A DNA stretch of 64,000 nt from Leptospira sp. GIMC2001 (GCF_028462125.1 NZ_CP115468.1:558001-622000); one strand, 5' to 3'; shown: positions 8,520-17,263, counted from the first letter of the stretch. Numbers and translations: made by a program. The notes: generated by a model from the sequence alone, not told the origin.

Positions 8520-10178
8520 TTACTTTTTTGCAAGCAAAGACGGTCGATAGTCTTCGGGTGCATTGTATCCCATAAGATTCATGATTGTAGCTGCGATATT
8601 TGCAAGACCAGGCATTCCAAATTTTTTATTCAAATTAGGATCAAGCTTATATCTTTTCTTGGGATCATAAAGAGTTAAGTTCACTGGATTTAATGTATGA
8701 CTAGTCTTTGGAGTAGGCTTACCTGAAGTATCTACTATCGGATTGCCTTTTTTGTCCAATTGGTACATTTCGTCCGCATTTCCATGATCTGCAGTTACTA
8801 GCATTACAATTCCTAGACGATCACAAGTTTCTTTCAAGCGAGCAATCTGTTCATCCAATGCTTCCAATGAAGCAATCGTCGCCTTCATATTTCCTGTATG
8901 TCCCACCATATCTCCGTTAGGGTAGTTGACTCTATAGAATTTGAATTTACCAGATTCCAGTGCTTTGATTAAAGTATCAGTTATCTCTTCACATTTCATA
9001 CGTGGAGCTTGATCAAAAGGAATGTTATCGGATTTAATTTCTAGAAATGTTTCGAAATCTTTGTCAAAAAATCCACTCTTATTACCATTCCAAAAATAGG
9101 TAACATGTCCATATTTTTGCGTCTCTGAGATAGCATATTGAGGAATCTTCATTTCTGCAAAATATTGACCCATGGTTCGCTCGATCGCTGGTGGTGTAAC
9201 TAAATATTGAGGTGGAACAAATAAGTCACCATCATACTGCATCATTCCAGCGAATTCTATCGCAGGGAATCTTTCTCGATCGAAGAAATTAAATTCTTTA
9301 TCGGTAAAAGCCCGTGAAATTTCGATAGCACGGTCACCACGAAAATTAAAGAATATTACCGAATCATGATCTTCCACAGTTCCATTCGGCTTGCCATTGG
9401 CTCCTACCACAAAGGCTGGTAGGTATTGATCTATCACACCAGGATCTTCTGTTCGTAAAGTTTCTATAGCTTGTTTGGCATTTGGAAAAATTCGACCTTC
9501 ACCTAATACATGAGTCTTCCAGCCACGCTCTACCATAGACCAGTCCGCTTCATAACGATCCATAGTAATCGTCATTCGACCGCCACCACTCGCGATTTCT
9601 ATATCAACATTTTGATTGCGAATTTTTGTTAGAAATTCTTCAAAGGGAATTAGATAATCAAGAGCGGATTTTTCTGGAACATCACGACCATCTAAGAGAA
9701 TATGAATTCGGATTTTGGCAACTTTAGCTTCAGTTGCCATTTCTATCATTTTTTGAAGATGATCAATATGAGCATGAACATTTCCGTCGGAGAATAAACC
9801 TAAGAAATGTAAGGTTGATTTATTTGTAATACAATTCTGAATTAATTTATTCCAAGTATCACCAGCAAACATCTCACCAGTCTCTATTGATTTACTTACT
9901 AATTTTGCCCCTTGGTCATAAATTCGTCCGCATCCAAGTACATTGTGTCCGACTTCCGAATTGCCCATGTCATCATCACTAGGCATCCCGACAGCTACAC
10001 CATGTGCGAGAATTTCTATAGTTGGTTCTTCATTCCATAGATAGTTTAGGTTGGGAATCTTAGCTGCGCGGATGGCATTGCCTTGATCTGCGGAAAATTT
10101 TGCAGAACCAACTCCATCTAAAACAACGATGAGTACAGTTTCTTGATTGGTTTGATCATTTCTTTCTAATTTTAACAT
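8520..10178 (-). CDS. gpmI: 2,3-bisphosphoglycerate-independent phosphoglycerate mutase
   Basis: A 552-residue member of the alkaline-phosphatase superfamily that interconverts 3- and 2-phosphoglycerate in glycolysis/gluconeogenesis, using two divalent metals (usually manganese). The N terminus has the metal-binding VLDGVG, then MGNSEVGH, whose Ser74 is the phosphoserine nucleophile. Other signatures are [14 protein letters not shown], the [12 protein letters not shown] motif, [38 protein letters not shown] and [11 protein letters not shown]. The length is slightly above the usual 510-550, with a short lineage-specific C-terminal extension. It stands alone, divergent from the phosphatase gene at 10369. 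Confidence 0.96.
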   Translation of the reverse strand: MLKLERNDQTNQETVLIVVLDGVGSAKFSADQGNAIRAAKIPNLNYLWNEEPTIEILAHGVAVGMPSDDDMGNSEVGHNVLGCGRIYDQGAKLVSKSIETGEMFAGDTWNKLIQNCITNKSTLHFLGLFSDGNVHAHIDHLQKMIEMATEAKVAKIRIHILLDGRDVPEKSALDYLIPFEEFLTKIRNQNVDIEIASGGGRMTITMDRYEADWSMVERGWKTHVLGEGRIFPNAKQAIETLRTEDPGVIDQYLPAFVVGANGKPNGTVEDHDSVIFFNFRGDRAIEISRAFTDKEFNFFDRERFPAIEFAGMMQYDGDLFVPPQYLVTPPAIERTMGQYFAEMKIPQYAISETQKYGHVTYFWNGNKSGFFDKDFETFLEIKSDNIPFDQAPRMKCEEITDTLIKALESGKFKFYRVNYPNGDMVGHTGNMKATIASLEALDEQIARLKETCDRLGIVMLVTADHGNADEMYQLDKKGNPIVDTSGKPTPKTSHTLNPVNLTLYDPKKRYKLDPNLNKKFGMPGLANIAATIMNLMGYNAPEDYRPSLLAKK

Positions 10179-10368
10179 GATTGCCTTTATTAAAATCTAT
10201 CCGAGAATCCGTAACTTCAGAATCTCTCTTGATTTATTCTAGTTGTCTTTTATCATAAAGCCTAACTTTATAGCTCAATGGTCTCTGGATTGTTTATTTT
10301 CGGCAAGGATAAATTGGTTGCGAGTTTTCAAAAACTAAATTGAATTGGATAGACCAGCTTAATACACT

Positions 10369-11751
10369 ATGTCTTTATATTCTTTTTTTTCAAAAATATA
10401 CAAAAACTACCTTGAGTACGAAATTGACCAACCTCAGGCAAGGAAAACGTATTGGGACGAACTGAACGCTCAATGTCTAAAAGGAGCTTTACCAGCTGCA
10501 TTCATTTCGTTATTTGCCTTTATTAGATATATTGATATTGATAGGCAGCTCCATCCAGAGATTCCGGAATTGTATTGGGCAAGAATCGGATTAACTATTT
10601 CTGGCATTATAACTTTTGTATTGTATGCATTTCCTATTTTTCGCAAGCAAGGAATCTTTCTATGGTTGATTCCAGCGGGATATGTTGAGATTGGAACTGC
10701 TTGGATTACCGCGCGTGTTGGAGGTGAACCAAGTTATATAGCAAGTTATGTATTGGTATTAATGTTATTTGTAATTGTACCTTTTCCTTTGATCATATCA
10801 ATATCTCTAATGGCAATGTCTGCTCTCACTTTCATTTTTACTTACAATCATTATGTGGATCATGATACTCCTTTGACTGTAAGTCAATCTTTGATTACAC
10901 TGAGAAATGCGTTTGTTATTGGCTCTGTTTTTATATTCTTTTTGGATCGCATAAGAAAGAGGAGTTATCTAAAATCCATCAAAATAATTGCACAGAAAGA
11001 TAAAGTTGAAAAATTGCTAGTAAAAGTAGATCGTGAGATTCTTCTTGCAAGAAAAATCCAAACTTCTCTGCTTCCAAAAAAAATTCCAGATGAACATAGA
11101 ATCAATTTGAATTTTCATTATTCTCCTGTCACGAACTTGGGTGGAGATTTTATTGATATTAACTATTCGAGAAAAGATGAGATTGGAATTTTTATTTGCG
11201 ACGTATCTGGACATGGAGTACCGGCAGCATTTCTTGCTTCGATGGTCAAAATGTCATTGAATAACTGGGCAGACAATCTTCAGGAACCAGCCAAAGTATT
11301 GATTGGAATTCACAATAGCTTAAAAGGTAAATTGACGGGGAATTTTATTACAGCTAGCATGTGTTATATTAATTTGAATACTGGAAAAATGAAAGTTGCT
11401 GGAGCCGGACATTTACCTTTGCTTCTTCTTCGTAAATCTGGTGAAGTAAATATATTTCAACCAAAGGGGAGGGTGATTTGTGACCTTTTTCCTCCTGATT
11501 GTGTGGATATGGATGTTAGTCTTGGAAACGGAGATAAGTTTGTTTTATTTACAGATGGAATCACAGAGGCACGAAATTCTTCAAGTGATATGTTCGGTGA
11601 TGACAGATTTAAAAATTTGATCTCTAAGCAAGTTGGTTATAATACTCGTGAAATTTGTGAGAACGTGATGCGAGAGGTTTCAGAATTTGTCGGACATCAT
11701 CGGGAATTTCAAGATGATGTAACTATTGTCGCCGCTGAATTCAATAATTAG
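10369..11751 (+). CDS. Membrane SpoIIE/RsbU-type PP2C serine phosphatase
   Basis: A 460-residue protein. The N-terminal half (about 40-195) has roughly six hydrophobic segments. A short coiled linker (about 205-225, KVEKLLVKVDREILLARKIQTSLLPKKIP) leads to a SpoIIE-type PP2C domain (about 235-458) with NLGGDFIDI, CDVSGHGVPAAFLA, GAGHLPLLLL and FTDGITEARN, which hold the metal-binding aspartates. These phosphatases normally dephosphorylate a STAS-domain anti-sigma antagonist. The membrane part is probably the sensor, but the signal is unknown. No partner gene is adjacent; a STAS protein lies at 50483. Its stop overlaps the convergent lipoprotein stop by 4 bp. Confidence 0.88.
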   Translation: MSLYSFFSKIYKNYLEYEIDQPQARKTYWDELNAQCLKGALPAAFISLFAFIRYIDIDRQLHPEIPELYWARIGLTISGIITFVLYAFPIFRKQGIFLWLIPAGYVEIGTAWITARVGGEPSYIASYVLVLMLFVIVPFPLIISISLMAMSALTFIFTYNHYVDHDTPLTVSQSLITLRNAFVIGSVFIFFLDRIRKRSYLKSIKIIAQKDKVEKLLVKVDREILLARKIQTSLLPKKIPDEHRINLNFHYSPVTNLGGDFIDINYSRKDEIGIFICDVSGHGVPAAFLASMVKMSLNNWADNLQEPAKVLIGIHNSLKGKLTGNFITASMCYINLNTGKMKVAGAGHLPLLLLRKSGEVNIFQPKGRVICDLFPPDCVDMDVSLGNGDKFVLFTDGITEARNSSSDMFGDDRFKNLISKQVGYNTREICENVMREVSEFVGHHREFQDDVTIVAAEFNN

Positions 11752-13055
11752 CGGAGCTCGATTAAGTCGGTCGGAGTGAGTTCCGTACGAATGGGTGCAA
11801 TTGTAATTTGTCTTAAACTACCATTTGTATCATAAATGTTTATACCAGGATTACCAAAATCTGAAATTCCCACTGCTAGCAATCCTTCACTAGTTAGCAA
11901 TAATCCAGAAAAATTGGTTCCGAATTGGCTGGAAACTTCTGCAATAATTGTCGTTATGGATCCATTGCTTGGATTGAACTGAATGATTTTTTTATTAAAA
12001 CTGCTATCGAGAACAGACGCATAACCTTCGTTATCTGACTTTATCTGGACTCCCAAAATATCTCCACCGGCTGTTGTTTCATTCAATAGAAAACCTGGAC
12101 GAAATTTATTGGAATTGAGATTAAAAGCTTCCACTCCGCCATCCAATTGACTGATAAAACCAAGTTTTGCTGGCGTTGCAACGACGATATGAGGTTCGCC
12201 AAACAAATTTAGAATCTGTGGTTTGCCTAATGGATTCGAAGATTGAAAATTGAATTTTTGTAGAGGCTTATCTGTAATTGGATCAATTTCAAGTAGATAG
12301 GATATTCCTGAGGGTGGAAGAAATCCAGTTGGGCTATTTCTATCTAATCGTTGTAAGATGATGAATACTCTTCCTTCTGCTTGAATCATCCAGCTCATTT
12401 CAGGATTGCCATCCGGTAATCCTCCTGCAGAAACTTCCTCTGAATAAGAAGCTAAATCAATCTCTCCAATTTCTGTTCCATTACTAGGATTCACTATTAA
12501 TATTGAAGTTCTATTGAATCTAGAAATATATGCTTTATTTGGATTCAGAATCAAAATGTCTTGAGGATTGCTACCTTGCCCAATCGAAAATTCAATTTCT
12601 GTAATATTAGCGAAATTTGGATTCAATGCTTGAATGGTATCTCTATTTAGTCGATTGATGATATAGATTCTATTATTGTAAAATCGAACACTTGCATCCG
12701 AGTGAATGGGTGTAAGCCCCGGTAATGCAAATCCTGCTCTCGGATCAACGACATTGTATCTTCCTCCTCCACCAAAATCAGACGTAACTACACCGATATT
12801 ATTGGGAGAACCTTGGAATAGGAGTAAAGTTTCTAAGCCTGGTCTTTCGATATCATTGCAATTTAATAAAAGTATTGTCAATAATAGATTAACTGTAAGG
12901 AAGAAATTTGAATACAAAGAGTATCTACAACTAAGGGAAGAATAAAATTTTGAATTAATTTTAAAGCTTAAAAATATTCTTACAAAATTCTGAAAGTTAT
13001 TTGTTATAAAAAAAGTATTTACTATTTGTATGTTTGATTTCATTGAATTTACCAT
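11748..13055 (-). CDS. Beta-propeller surface lipoprotein paired with the BtuB-like receptor
   Basis: Encoded just after the TonB-dependent receptor and under the same cobalamin riboswitch. The mature part is a run of YVTN/YncE-like beta-propeller blades, for example GSNPQDILILNPNKAYISRFN..ILIVNPSNG, GISYLLEIDPITDK and KIIQFNPSNGSI. A hydrophobic stretch ending LLLNC is a good lipobox. The start is uncertain. The ATG at 13055, 4 nt after the receptor stop, places the lipobox about 66 residues in, which is odd; a TTG at 12917 would give a normal 20-residue lipoprotein signal. In Bacteroides, BtuG is a beta-propeller surface lipoprotein that hands cobalamin to BtuB; this could be a functional counterpart, by inference. 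Its stop overlaps the convergent phosphatase gene. Confidence 0.75.
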   Translation of the reverse strand: MVNSMKSNIQIVNTFFITNNFQNFVRIFLSFKINSKFYSSLSCRYSLYSNFFLTVNLLLTILLLNCNDIERPGLETLLLFQGSPNNIGVVTSDFGGGGRYNVVDPRAGFALPGLTPIHSDASVRFYNNRIYIINRLNRDTIQALNPNFANITEIEFSIGQGSNPQDILILNPNKAYISRFNRTSILIVNPSNGTEIGEIDLASYSEEVSAGGLPDGNPEMSWMIQAEGRVFIILQRLDRNSPTGFLPPSGISYLLEIDPITDKPLQKFNFQSSNPLGKPQILNLFGEPHIVVATPAKLGFISQLDGGVEAFNLNSNKFRPGFLLNETTAGGDILGVQIKSDNEGYASVLDSSFNKKIIQFNPSNGSITTIIAEVSSQFGTNFSGLLLTSEGLLAVGISDFGNPGINIYDTNGSLRQITIAPIRTELTPTDLIELR

Positions 13056-13059
13056 GAGA

Positions 13060-15138
13060 TTAAAATTTATAATCCAAATTGCAATACCAGATTCTCCCAG
13101 GAAGTGGATAGCCAATTATATCGGAAAATTGTTTATTTAGAATATTCTTAACTTCAAAACTAACTTTCAATTCTTCTTCTTTCTCTCCTTTCCAAAGTGA
13201 GTAACTAACGAATGCTCCATAAATATCTCGTGCAGGCAAGTAATTCACGTATTCATTCGTTCTATCTCTAAATACAGCTCCAATATAAGTAAATTCTCCA
13301 CCAATTTGCCAATTTGCGAGAGAATAAGTAAGAGAAGAATACAATTCGTGCATCGGGCGGAGAGGAAGGAATTTCCCATTTAAATTCGGTGAAGCGGAAC
13401 GGTTTTTCGCAATTTGGTAAGTATAATTGGTTCGCAATTTCCAGGATTTCCAAAACATAGAATGCCCGGTTTCTATACCTTGAATGTCGGCTCCATCAAT
13501 ATTTTCTGCACGTAAACTGAATTGAGAATTCGGAACAAACAGTATCATATCCCGAATCATTTTTTTGAACCATGATATTTCTGTACGATTGAGTATGCCC
13601 CAAAATTCGTAATCATAAACAATCCCGACGTCTCGATTTTCTGATCTTTCAGGCTTAAGATTTTCGTTCCCGAGTATTTGTCCTCTTTCACCAAACAATT
13701 CTAAAAATGCTGGTATTCTGGACGAAATGTTCGCATTGGCTCGAATCTTAATTTCTTGCGATTCACCTTTCCAAATCTTCCATAAGAATCCCATTCTTGG
13801 ATTGGTGAATTGAGTTGTTTTACGAATATAGTTTCGATCGTTTTGCCAAGTATCTCTGTATTCATCAAAACTTACTCCTGGTGTCAGAAGCAATTTAGCA
13901 TCAAATAGACGAATCTCATCTTCAATGGATGCATTTAAATAGTTTCGATTTCGAATTGGTTCTTTTTCCAAAACCATATGATCAAAATTTCTTCGGTCTC
14001 TTCTAAAATTTTCTTTTTCGGCTCCACCTGATATTCGAACGATTTGGTAATAATCCAGTAAGTATAAAGTCGGTGAAGTTTGGAATCCTATAGTTTCAGA
14101 ATTGGTCTGAGCATTGGGTCTTCCTGAACTGAATTCGCTTCTTGGGTCATAGAACTCGTCTCGAAATCCTGTATAGTACAATCTGTTCTCAAGTCTTAGC
14201 CAATCGTAAAACAGTTCTTGTGTATCTGAAGATATTGCTGTAAGTAGACGACTATATTTTCTGGAAGTTTTCTCAGTTTGATTATTGCCTGGTCCTGGAA
14301 TTCCTTGTCTTCTGTGATTCAGATCAGTTACCAATCGAAGATCTGTTTTGCCAATGCTCCAGAAAACAGATCCCATTGTCTGTGCTCTTTCGAATTGAGC
14401 ATTTTTTCTTCGATCGATTGAATCATCGATTGTATTGAGTAGTATTGTGCCTCTATCATTGAGAAAGGAAAAATTTTGATCCGATTTTTCCATTAGACCG
14501 AACACTGTGTAACCTAGAGTTTTGGATTCGTTAATATCACTATGGGAAATGGAAGTTCGACCTGTGTTGAAAGATCCCCCTCCTATATTCAACCGAGTTG
14601 TCCTTCTCAATGGTTTCATAGATTTTAAATTAACTATTCCACCGATTGCAGAACCCGAGAATCCAACTGGAACTCCTGATCTATAAACCTCGACGGATTC
14701 TAAATTGTCAAAGGGAAGATCGGCCAGGTTGACTTCTCCCGACTGTGAACTGTTAAATGGAATTCCATCGATATAAAATCTAGATTGGTTTGGGTTTGTT
14801 CCCCGAATAGACAACGTTGAATAAGATCCTAGTCCCCCGTAAGATCGTACTCTTAGTCCCGCTTCCCTTTCCAAAATTTCTGGAAGTGAGCTATAGCGTG
14901 TCTTGGCTTCTTCGAGTAAAATCTCGGAATTCATTCCAGATTTATTTTTATCGAAATTTTCATTTTTGGAATTTGTTTTTGTTTCGCGAATTTCGATTTT
15001 TTCTGCTTTTACTTCATTGTCTTGGCTTAGCAACTGATTCCCGCCTGCCAGATATATAAGGAAAAAAATTGAATGTACAAATATAAATTTTGATTTATAA
15101 ATGTTGACTAAATGAATCAATATTAGATTAAATCGCAT
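13060..15138 (-). CDS. btuB: TonB-dependent outer membrane receptor, probable cobalamin transporter (BtuB-like)
   Basis: A 692-residue outer membrane receptor. The signal peptide is at about 15-40 (FIFVHSIFFLIYLAGGNQLLSQ). A plug domain at about 65-175 has SLPEILEREAGLRVRSYGGLGSYSTLSIRG, RFYIDGIP and VEVYRSGVPVGFSGSAIGGIVNL. A 22-strand barrel region follows, ending in aromatic FSDIIGYPLPGRIWYCNLDYKF with the terminal Phe needed for barrel insertion. No canonical TonB box is obvious after cleavage. Cobalamin specificity is inferred from the riboswitch upstream, not from the barrel. The ATG lacks a ribosome-binding site and begins 1 nt after a leader ORF stop, which suggests translational coupling. 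Confidence 0.9.
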   Translation of the reverse strand: MRFNLILIHLVNIYKSKFIFVHSIFFLIYLAGGNQLLSQDNEVKAEKIEIRETKTNSKNENFDKNKSGMNSEILLEEAKTRYSSLPEILEREAGLRVRSYGGLGSYSTLSIRGTNPNQSRFYIDGIPFNSSQSGEVNLADLPFDNLESVEVYRSGVPVGFSGSAIGGIVNLKSMKPLRRTTRLNIGGGSFNTGRTSISHSDINESKTLGYTVFGLMEKSDQNFSFLNDRGTILLNTIDDSIDRRKNAQFERAQTMGSVFWSIGKTDLRLVTDLNHRRQGIPGPGNNQTEKTSRKYSRLLTAISSDTQELFYDWLRLENRLYYTGFRDEFYDPRSEFSSGRPNAQTNSETIGFQTSPTLYLLDYYQIVRISGGAEKENFRRDRRNFDHMVLEKEPIRNRNYLNASIEDEIRLFDAKLLLTPGVSFDEYRDTWQNDRNYIRKTTQFTNPRMGFLWKIWKGESQEIKIRANANISSRIPAFLELFGERGQILGNENLKPERSENRDVGIVYDYEFWGILNRTEISWFKKMIRDMILFVPNSQFSLRAENIDGADIQGIETGHSMFWKSWKLRTNYTYQIAKNRSASPNLNGKFLPLRPMHELYSSLTYSLANWQIGGEFTYIGAVFRDRTNEYVNYLPARDIYGAFVSYSLWKGEKEEELKVSFEVKNILNKQFSDIIGYPLPGRIWYCNLDYKF

Positions 15139-15139
15139 T

Positions 15140-15292
15140 TTAAAATTCGAACAATCGATTATTCAGAAGTAAAATTCGAGATGACTTAGAATTTTTATTT
15201 TTAATTAAATTGATGAATTCATTGATTAAGATGAATTTGCATGAATAGATACTAAGTATGAAGCGAATAATCGATAATGATAATTTTGCCAT
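15140..15292 (-). CDS. 50-codon leader ORF between cobalamin riboswitch and btuB
   Basis: From the ATG at 15292 this ORF encodes 50 residues (MAKLSLSIIRFILSIY...), hydrophobic at the start and basic later, with no known family. It is preceded by CAGGGG, a strong ribosome-binding site 6 nt upstream. The GGGG can pair with CCCC about 13 nt earlier in the riboswitch platform. Its TAA ends 1 nt before the btuB ATG, which has no Shine-Dalgarno of its own. I infer that the ORF passes riboswitch control on to btuB by coupling. It could also make a small peptide with its own role, or be coding by chance; in-frame codons exist upstream to 15328 but lie inside the riboswitch. Confidence 0.5.
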   Translation of the reverse strand: MAKLSLSIIRFILSIYSCKFILINEFINLIKNKNSKSSRILLLNNRLFEF

Positions 15293-15470
15293 GTTGAACC
15301 CCTGTTTATTCCTTCGGGGTCCCTTCACGACTGTGAATTGAGAGTAAACTGCCTAGACCACGAGGTGAAGTTTACGAGGAAGATCGGGCTCACAGATTCT
15401 ATAAATTGAAAAATCTGAACACCGTTGCGGGTCAGCACAGGAATTTAACCTGTTTCCTCCCTAAAGGTAA
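15293..15470 (-). promoter_or_regulatory. Cobalamin (adenosylcobalamin) riboswitch
   Basis: Read on the minus strand, this shows the conserved cobalamin aptamer core: AGGGAGGAAACAGG, then AAATTCCTGTGCTGACCCGC, then AACGGTG, and after a variable hairpin GAGCCCGATCTTCCTCG. This is the usual order of core strands including the CCCGCAACGGTG box. The 3' platform contains GGGACCCC ... GGGGTTCA just before the ATG at 15292. This forms a stem (CCCC/GGGG flanked by TGAA/TTCA) that would mask the ribosome-binding site, so control is probably translational. Ligand-bound RNA would shut off the receptor operon when cobalamin is plentiful. There is no T-run for a terminator. Confidence 0.9.
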
Positions 15471-15473
15471 CTC

Positions 15474-15502
15474 CATATTTTTTTTTCTAACACCCTTGTC
15501 AA
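15474..15502 (-). promoter_or_regulatory. Candidate promoter of the riboswitch-btuB transcript
   Basis: On the minus strand a perfect TTGACA (15502-15497) is followed after 17 nt by AATATG (15479-15474), a weak -10. Transcription would begin around 15467, immediately before the riboswitch core, which is the position expected for such a leader. Confidence 0.45.
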
Positions 15503-15551
15503 TTCATGAAAAATCCCTTTTCCATCTGGAAGTTTGGGAGATTTTGACCTT

Positions 15552-16544
15552 ATGAAAAAATACGACGTATTCGGTGTTGGCAATGCACTTGTTGACATTA
15601 TAGTTTTTCTTGAAGATCAATTTCTTCAAGCTAAGAAATTACAAAAAGGCATCATGACTCTAATGGATGAGTCTACACAAGGATCTTTGTTATCAGATCT
15701 TCATGAATATAAAAAGAATCTTAGATCGGGCGGATCAGCTGCGAACACAATGATCGCTCTTGCCAATTCTGGTGGAACAGGTTGTTACACAGGAAAGGTA
15801 AGTCATGATACTTATGGCGAATTTTATAAAAAAGATATTGAAGAGGCAGGTATAGTTTTCGAGACCAAGCCAGATAAAGAAGGCCACACTGGAACTTGTC
15901 TTATTCTGACAACTCCAGATGCAGAACGAACCATGTTAACATCGCTCGGAATTTCTATAACATTGAAACCAGAAGACATTGATCAAGAAAGATTGAAGGC
16001 TTCTCAATTTGTTTATGTGGAAGGTTATCTTTGGGATGGAGTTACAACCAAAGCGGCAAGTGAATTGACTATGAAGCTCGCCAAAGAGAACGGGGTCAAA
16101 GTCTCCTTTACTTATAGTGATCCATTCTGTGTCAATCGCGCTAAGGAAGAATTTATCAAGCTAACAAAAGAATATGTTGATGTAGTATTTTGTAACCTTG
16201 AAGAAGCTTATGCATTGACTGGCAAAACTTCCCCGATTGAAGCTTTGGAAGTTCTTGGAACACTTGCTCCTCTTTGCTTTATGACTGCTGGTCGTGAGGG
16301 ATCTTATGTTATCGAGAATGGAAAACATAGTCTAGTTCCAGGTTTTCCTGTCAAACCGTTGGACACAACTGGTGCTGGAGATTCTTTCGCAGCAGGTGTG
16401 TTATATGGTCTAACTCACGGCTATAGTCCTGAGAAGTCTGCGCGATGGGGCAATTACGTCGCTTCTCGTGTTGTTCAAGAAGTTGGACCTAGATTGACTG
16501 TCAAATTGATGGGACGTCAGGATGAAATTTTGACCGGAATGTGA
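15552..16544 (+). CDS. PfkB-family sugar/nucleoside kinase, adenosine-kinase type
   Basis: About 330 residues from the ATG at 15552, preceded by GGGAG at 15536-15540. It follows the adenosine-kinase subgroup of the ribokinase/PfkB family: DVFGVGNALVDII at the start, LRSGGSAANTMIALA (substrate glycine pair), a lid with TGTCLILTTPDAERTMLT, YVEGYLWDG, and the C-terminal DTTGAGDSFAAGVLYG, whose Asp is the catalytic base and whose GAGD forms the anion hole. The likely reaction is ATP-dependent phosphorylation of adenosine or a sugar; the true substrate cannot be settled from sequence. It has no close co-directional neighbour and is divergent from the btuB operon. Confidence 0.85.
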   Translation: MKKYDVFGVGNALVDIIVFLEDQFLQAKKLQKGIMTLMDESTQGSLLSDLHEYKKNLRSGGSAANTMIALANSGGTGCYTGKVSHDTYGEFYKKDIEEAGIVFETKPDKEGHTGTCLILTTPDAERTMLTSLGISITLKPEDIDQERLKASQFVYVEGYLWDGVTTKAASELTMKLAKENGVKVSFTYSDPFCVNRAKEEFIKLTKEYVDVVFCNLEEAYALTGKTSPIEALEVLGTLAPLCFMTAGREGSYVIENGKHSLVPGFPVKPLDTTGAGDSFAAGVLYGLTHGYSPEKSARWGNYVASRVVQEVGPRLTVKLMGRQDEILTGM

Positions 16545-16956
16545 ATGTTCAAAAATATAATATAATAAAATACTATTCTGATTGAAAAGTCAACTGGGTT
16601 TTGTTATTGTCATTCATTTGTAAACGAATAAATCTTTAGCCAGCCAGGGGCTTAAGCCCACGGCTAAGGATCCCGATCCACCAAACCATTCCACATCCAA
16701 CAAGATATCTTCCGCATGATTGCTTCTCCAGCAATAGAAATTTCAAATTGCAATTTATGCATTCTGAGATTCTAGGATCAAAATACATAAATAAATGATA
16801 ATTCCCATCACTAGTCGGAAGCATTTGCTCACATAAGAAATTGGGAATCTTGTCCTTTTCAAAAATATCAAAAGTAGATTGCTAAATTCGATTCCGCCAT
16901 TGCTAAAACCTATTTGAATTCAATTATTTTTTGCTCGATTTCTCAGGGAAAATTCC
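16545..16956. other. 412-nt region without a recognised gene
   Basis: No coding signal I trust on either strand. It holds one GC-richer palindrome at 16636-16667 (listed separately) and a short GGATCCCGATCC repeat just after it. The remainder is AT-rich. It ends at the leucine leader ORF. Confidence 0.6.
16636..16667. repeat. REP-like imperfect palindrome
   Basis: TTAGCC ... GGGCTTAAGCCC ... GGCTAA forms a 32-nt imperfect palindrome whose outer arms are TTAGCC/GGCTAA and whose core GGGCTTAAGCCC is self-complementary. Its composition differs from the AT-rich surroundings. It resembles REP-type palindromes mobilised by Y1 transposases (cores such as GTGGGCTTxAGCCCAC) seen in other bacteria. 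Only this copy is noticed in the window; no transposase is nearby. A rho-independent terminator is less likely because no T-run follows. Confidence 0.45.
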
Positions 16957-17172
16957 GTGAATGGAATTATGAACAAGTACCGCAAGAAATCCAGATTTTC
17001 GACAAATCAGGAAGGATTTGTGAATCGTGCGAATGATGTTTTTGCATCGAATTCCAATACTCCTACCCAAACCAATGCAGCTATCTTGAATGGTTGCCAG
17101 AAAGGTTCTATCAGAATCAACAATTTATTGCTCTCCCTCCTTCTCCTCTCTCTTCTCCTGCTCTCCCTGTAA
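16957..17172 (+). CDS. Leucine-rich leader peptide upstream of leuA (candidate attenuator ORF)
   Basis: A 71-codon ORF starting at GTG 16957 with AGGGAA 6 nt upstream (16945-16950); ATG 16969 is an alternative start. Its last 15 residues are LLLSLLLLSLLLLSL, 12 leucines, followed at once by TAA. The next gene, 91 nt on, is 2-isopropylmalate synthase, the first enzyme of leucine synthesis. This is the arrangement of a ribosome-mediated attenuator such as leuL. The leucine codons are mixed (TTA, TTG, CTC, CTT, CTG). Caveat: most of the run lies in a pyrimidine tract, which is bound to encode Leu, Ser, Pro and Phe, but this frame is the leucine-richest and the flanking TTA, TTG and CTG codons are outside that bias. 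Confidence 0.6.
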   Translation: MNGIMNKYRKKSRFSTNQEGFVNRANDVFASNSNTPTQTNAAILNGCQKGSIRINNLLLSLLLLSLLLLSL

Positions 17173-17189
17173 CATTTAATTTTTTTAAA

Positions 17190-17219
17190 ACCAAAGCGTT
17201 TTGGTAATACGATAATACC
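17190..17219 (+). promoter_or_regulatory. Two mutually exclusive hairpins between leader ORF and leuA
   Basis: ACCAAA-GCGT-TTTGGT (17190-17205) forms a 6-bp stem. GGTA at 17203-17206 can instead pair with TACC at 17216-17219, sharing the GGT. Alternative pairing just after a leucine-codon run is what an attenuator needs. Neither stem is followed by a convincing T-run, so a classical intrinsic terminator is not evident and control could act on translation of leuA (ribosome-binding site GGAG at 17252-17255). Confidence 0.35.
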
Positions 17220-17263
17220 TTTGCGTTTAATTCAGATTTTACATTTAAATTGGAGTAAATTTT

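Noticed and set aside
15293..15328. Upstream extension of the btuB leader ORF to a start at 15328
   Set aside because: The extra codons lie in the riboswitch platform stem; the ATG at 15292 has the strong ribosome-binding site.
16636..16824. 62-codon minus-strand ORF in the gap before leuA
   Set aside because: It runs through the REP-like palindrome, has no ribosome-binding site and no recognisable protein pattern.
17131..17170. Pyrimidine tract as a mere microsatellite
   Set aside because: Not fully excluded, but leucine codons TTA, TTG and CTG outside the tract bias, the immediate stop, and the position before leuA favour a leader peptide.
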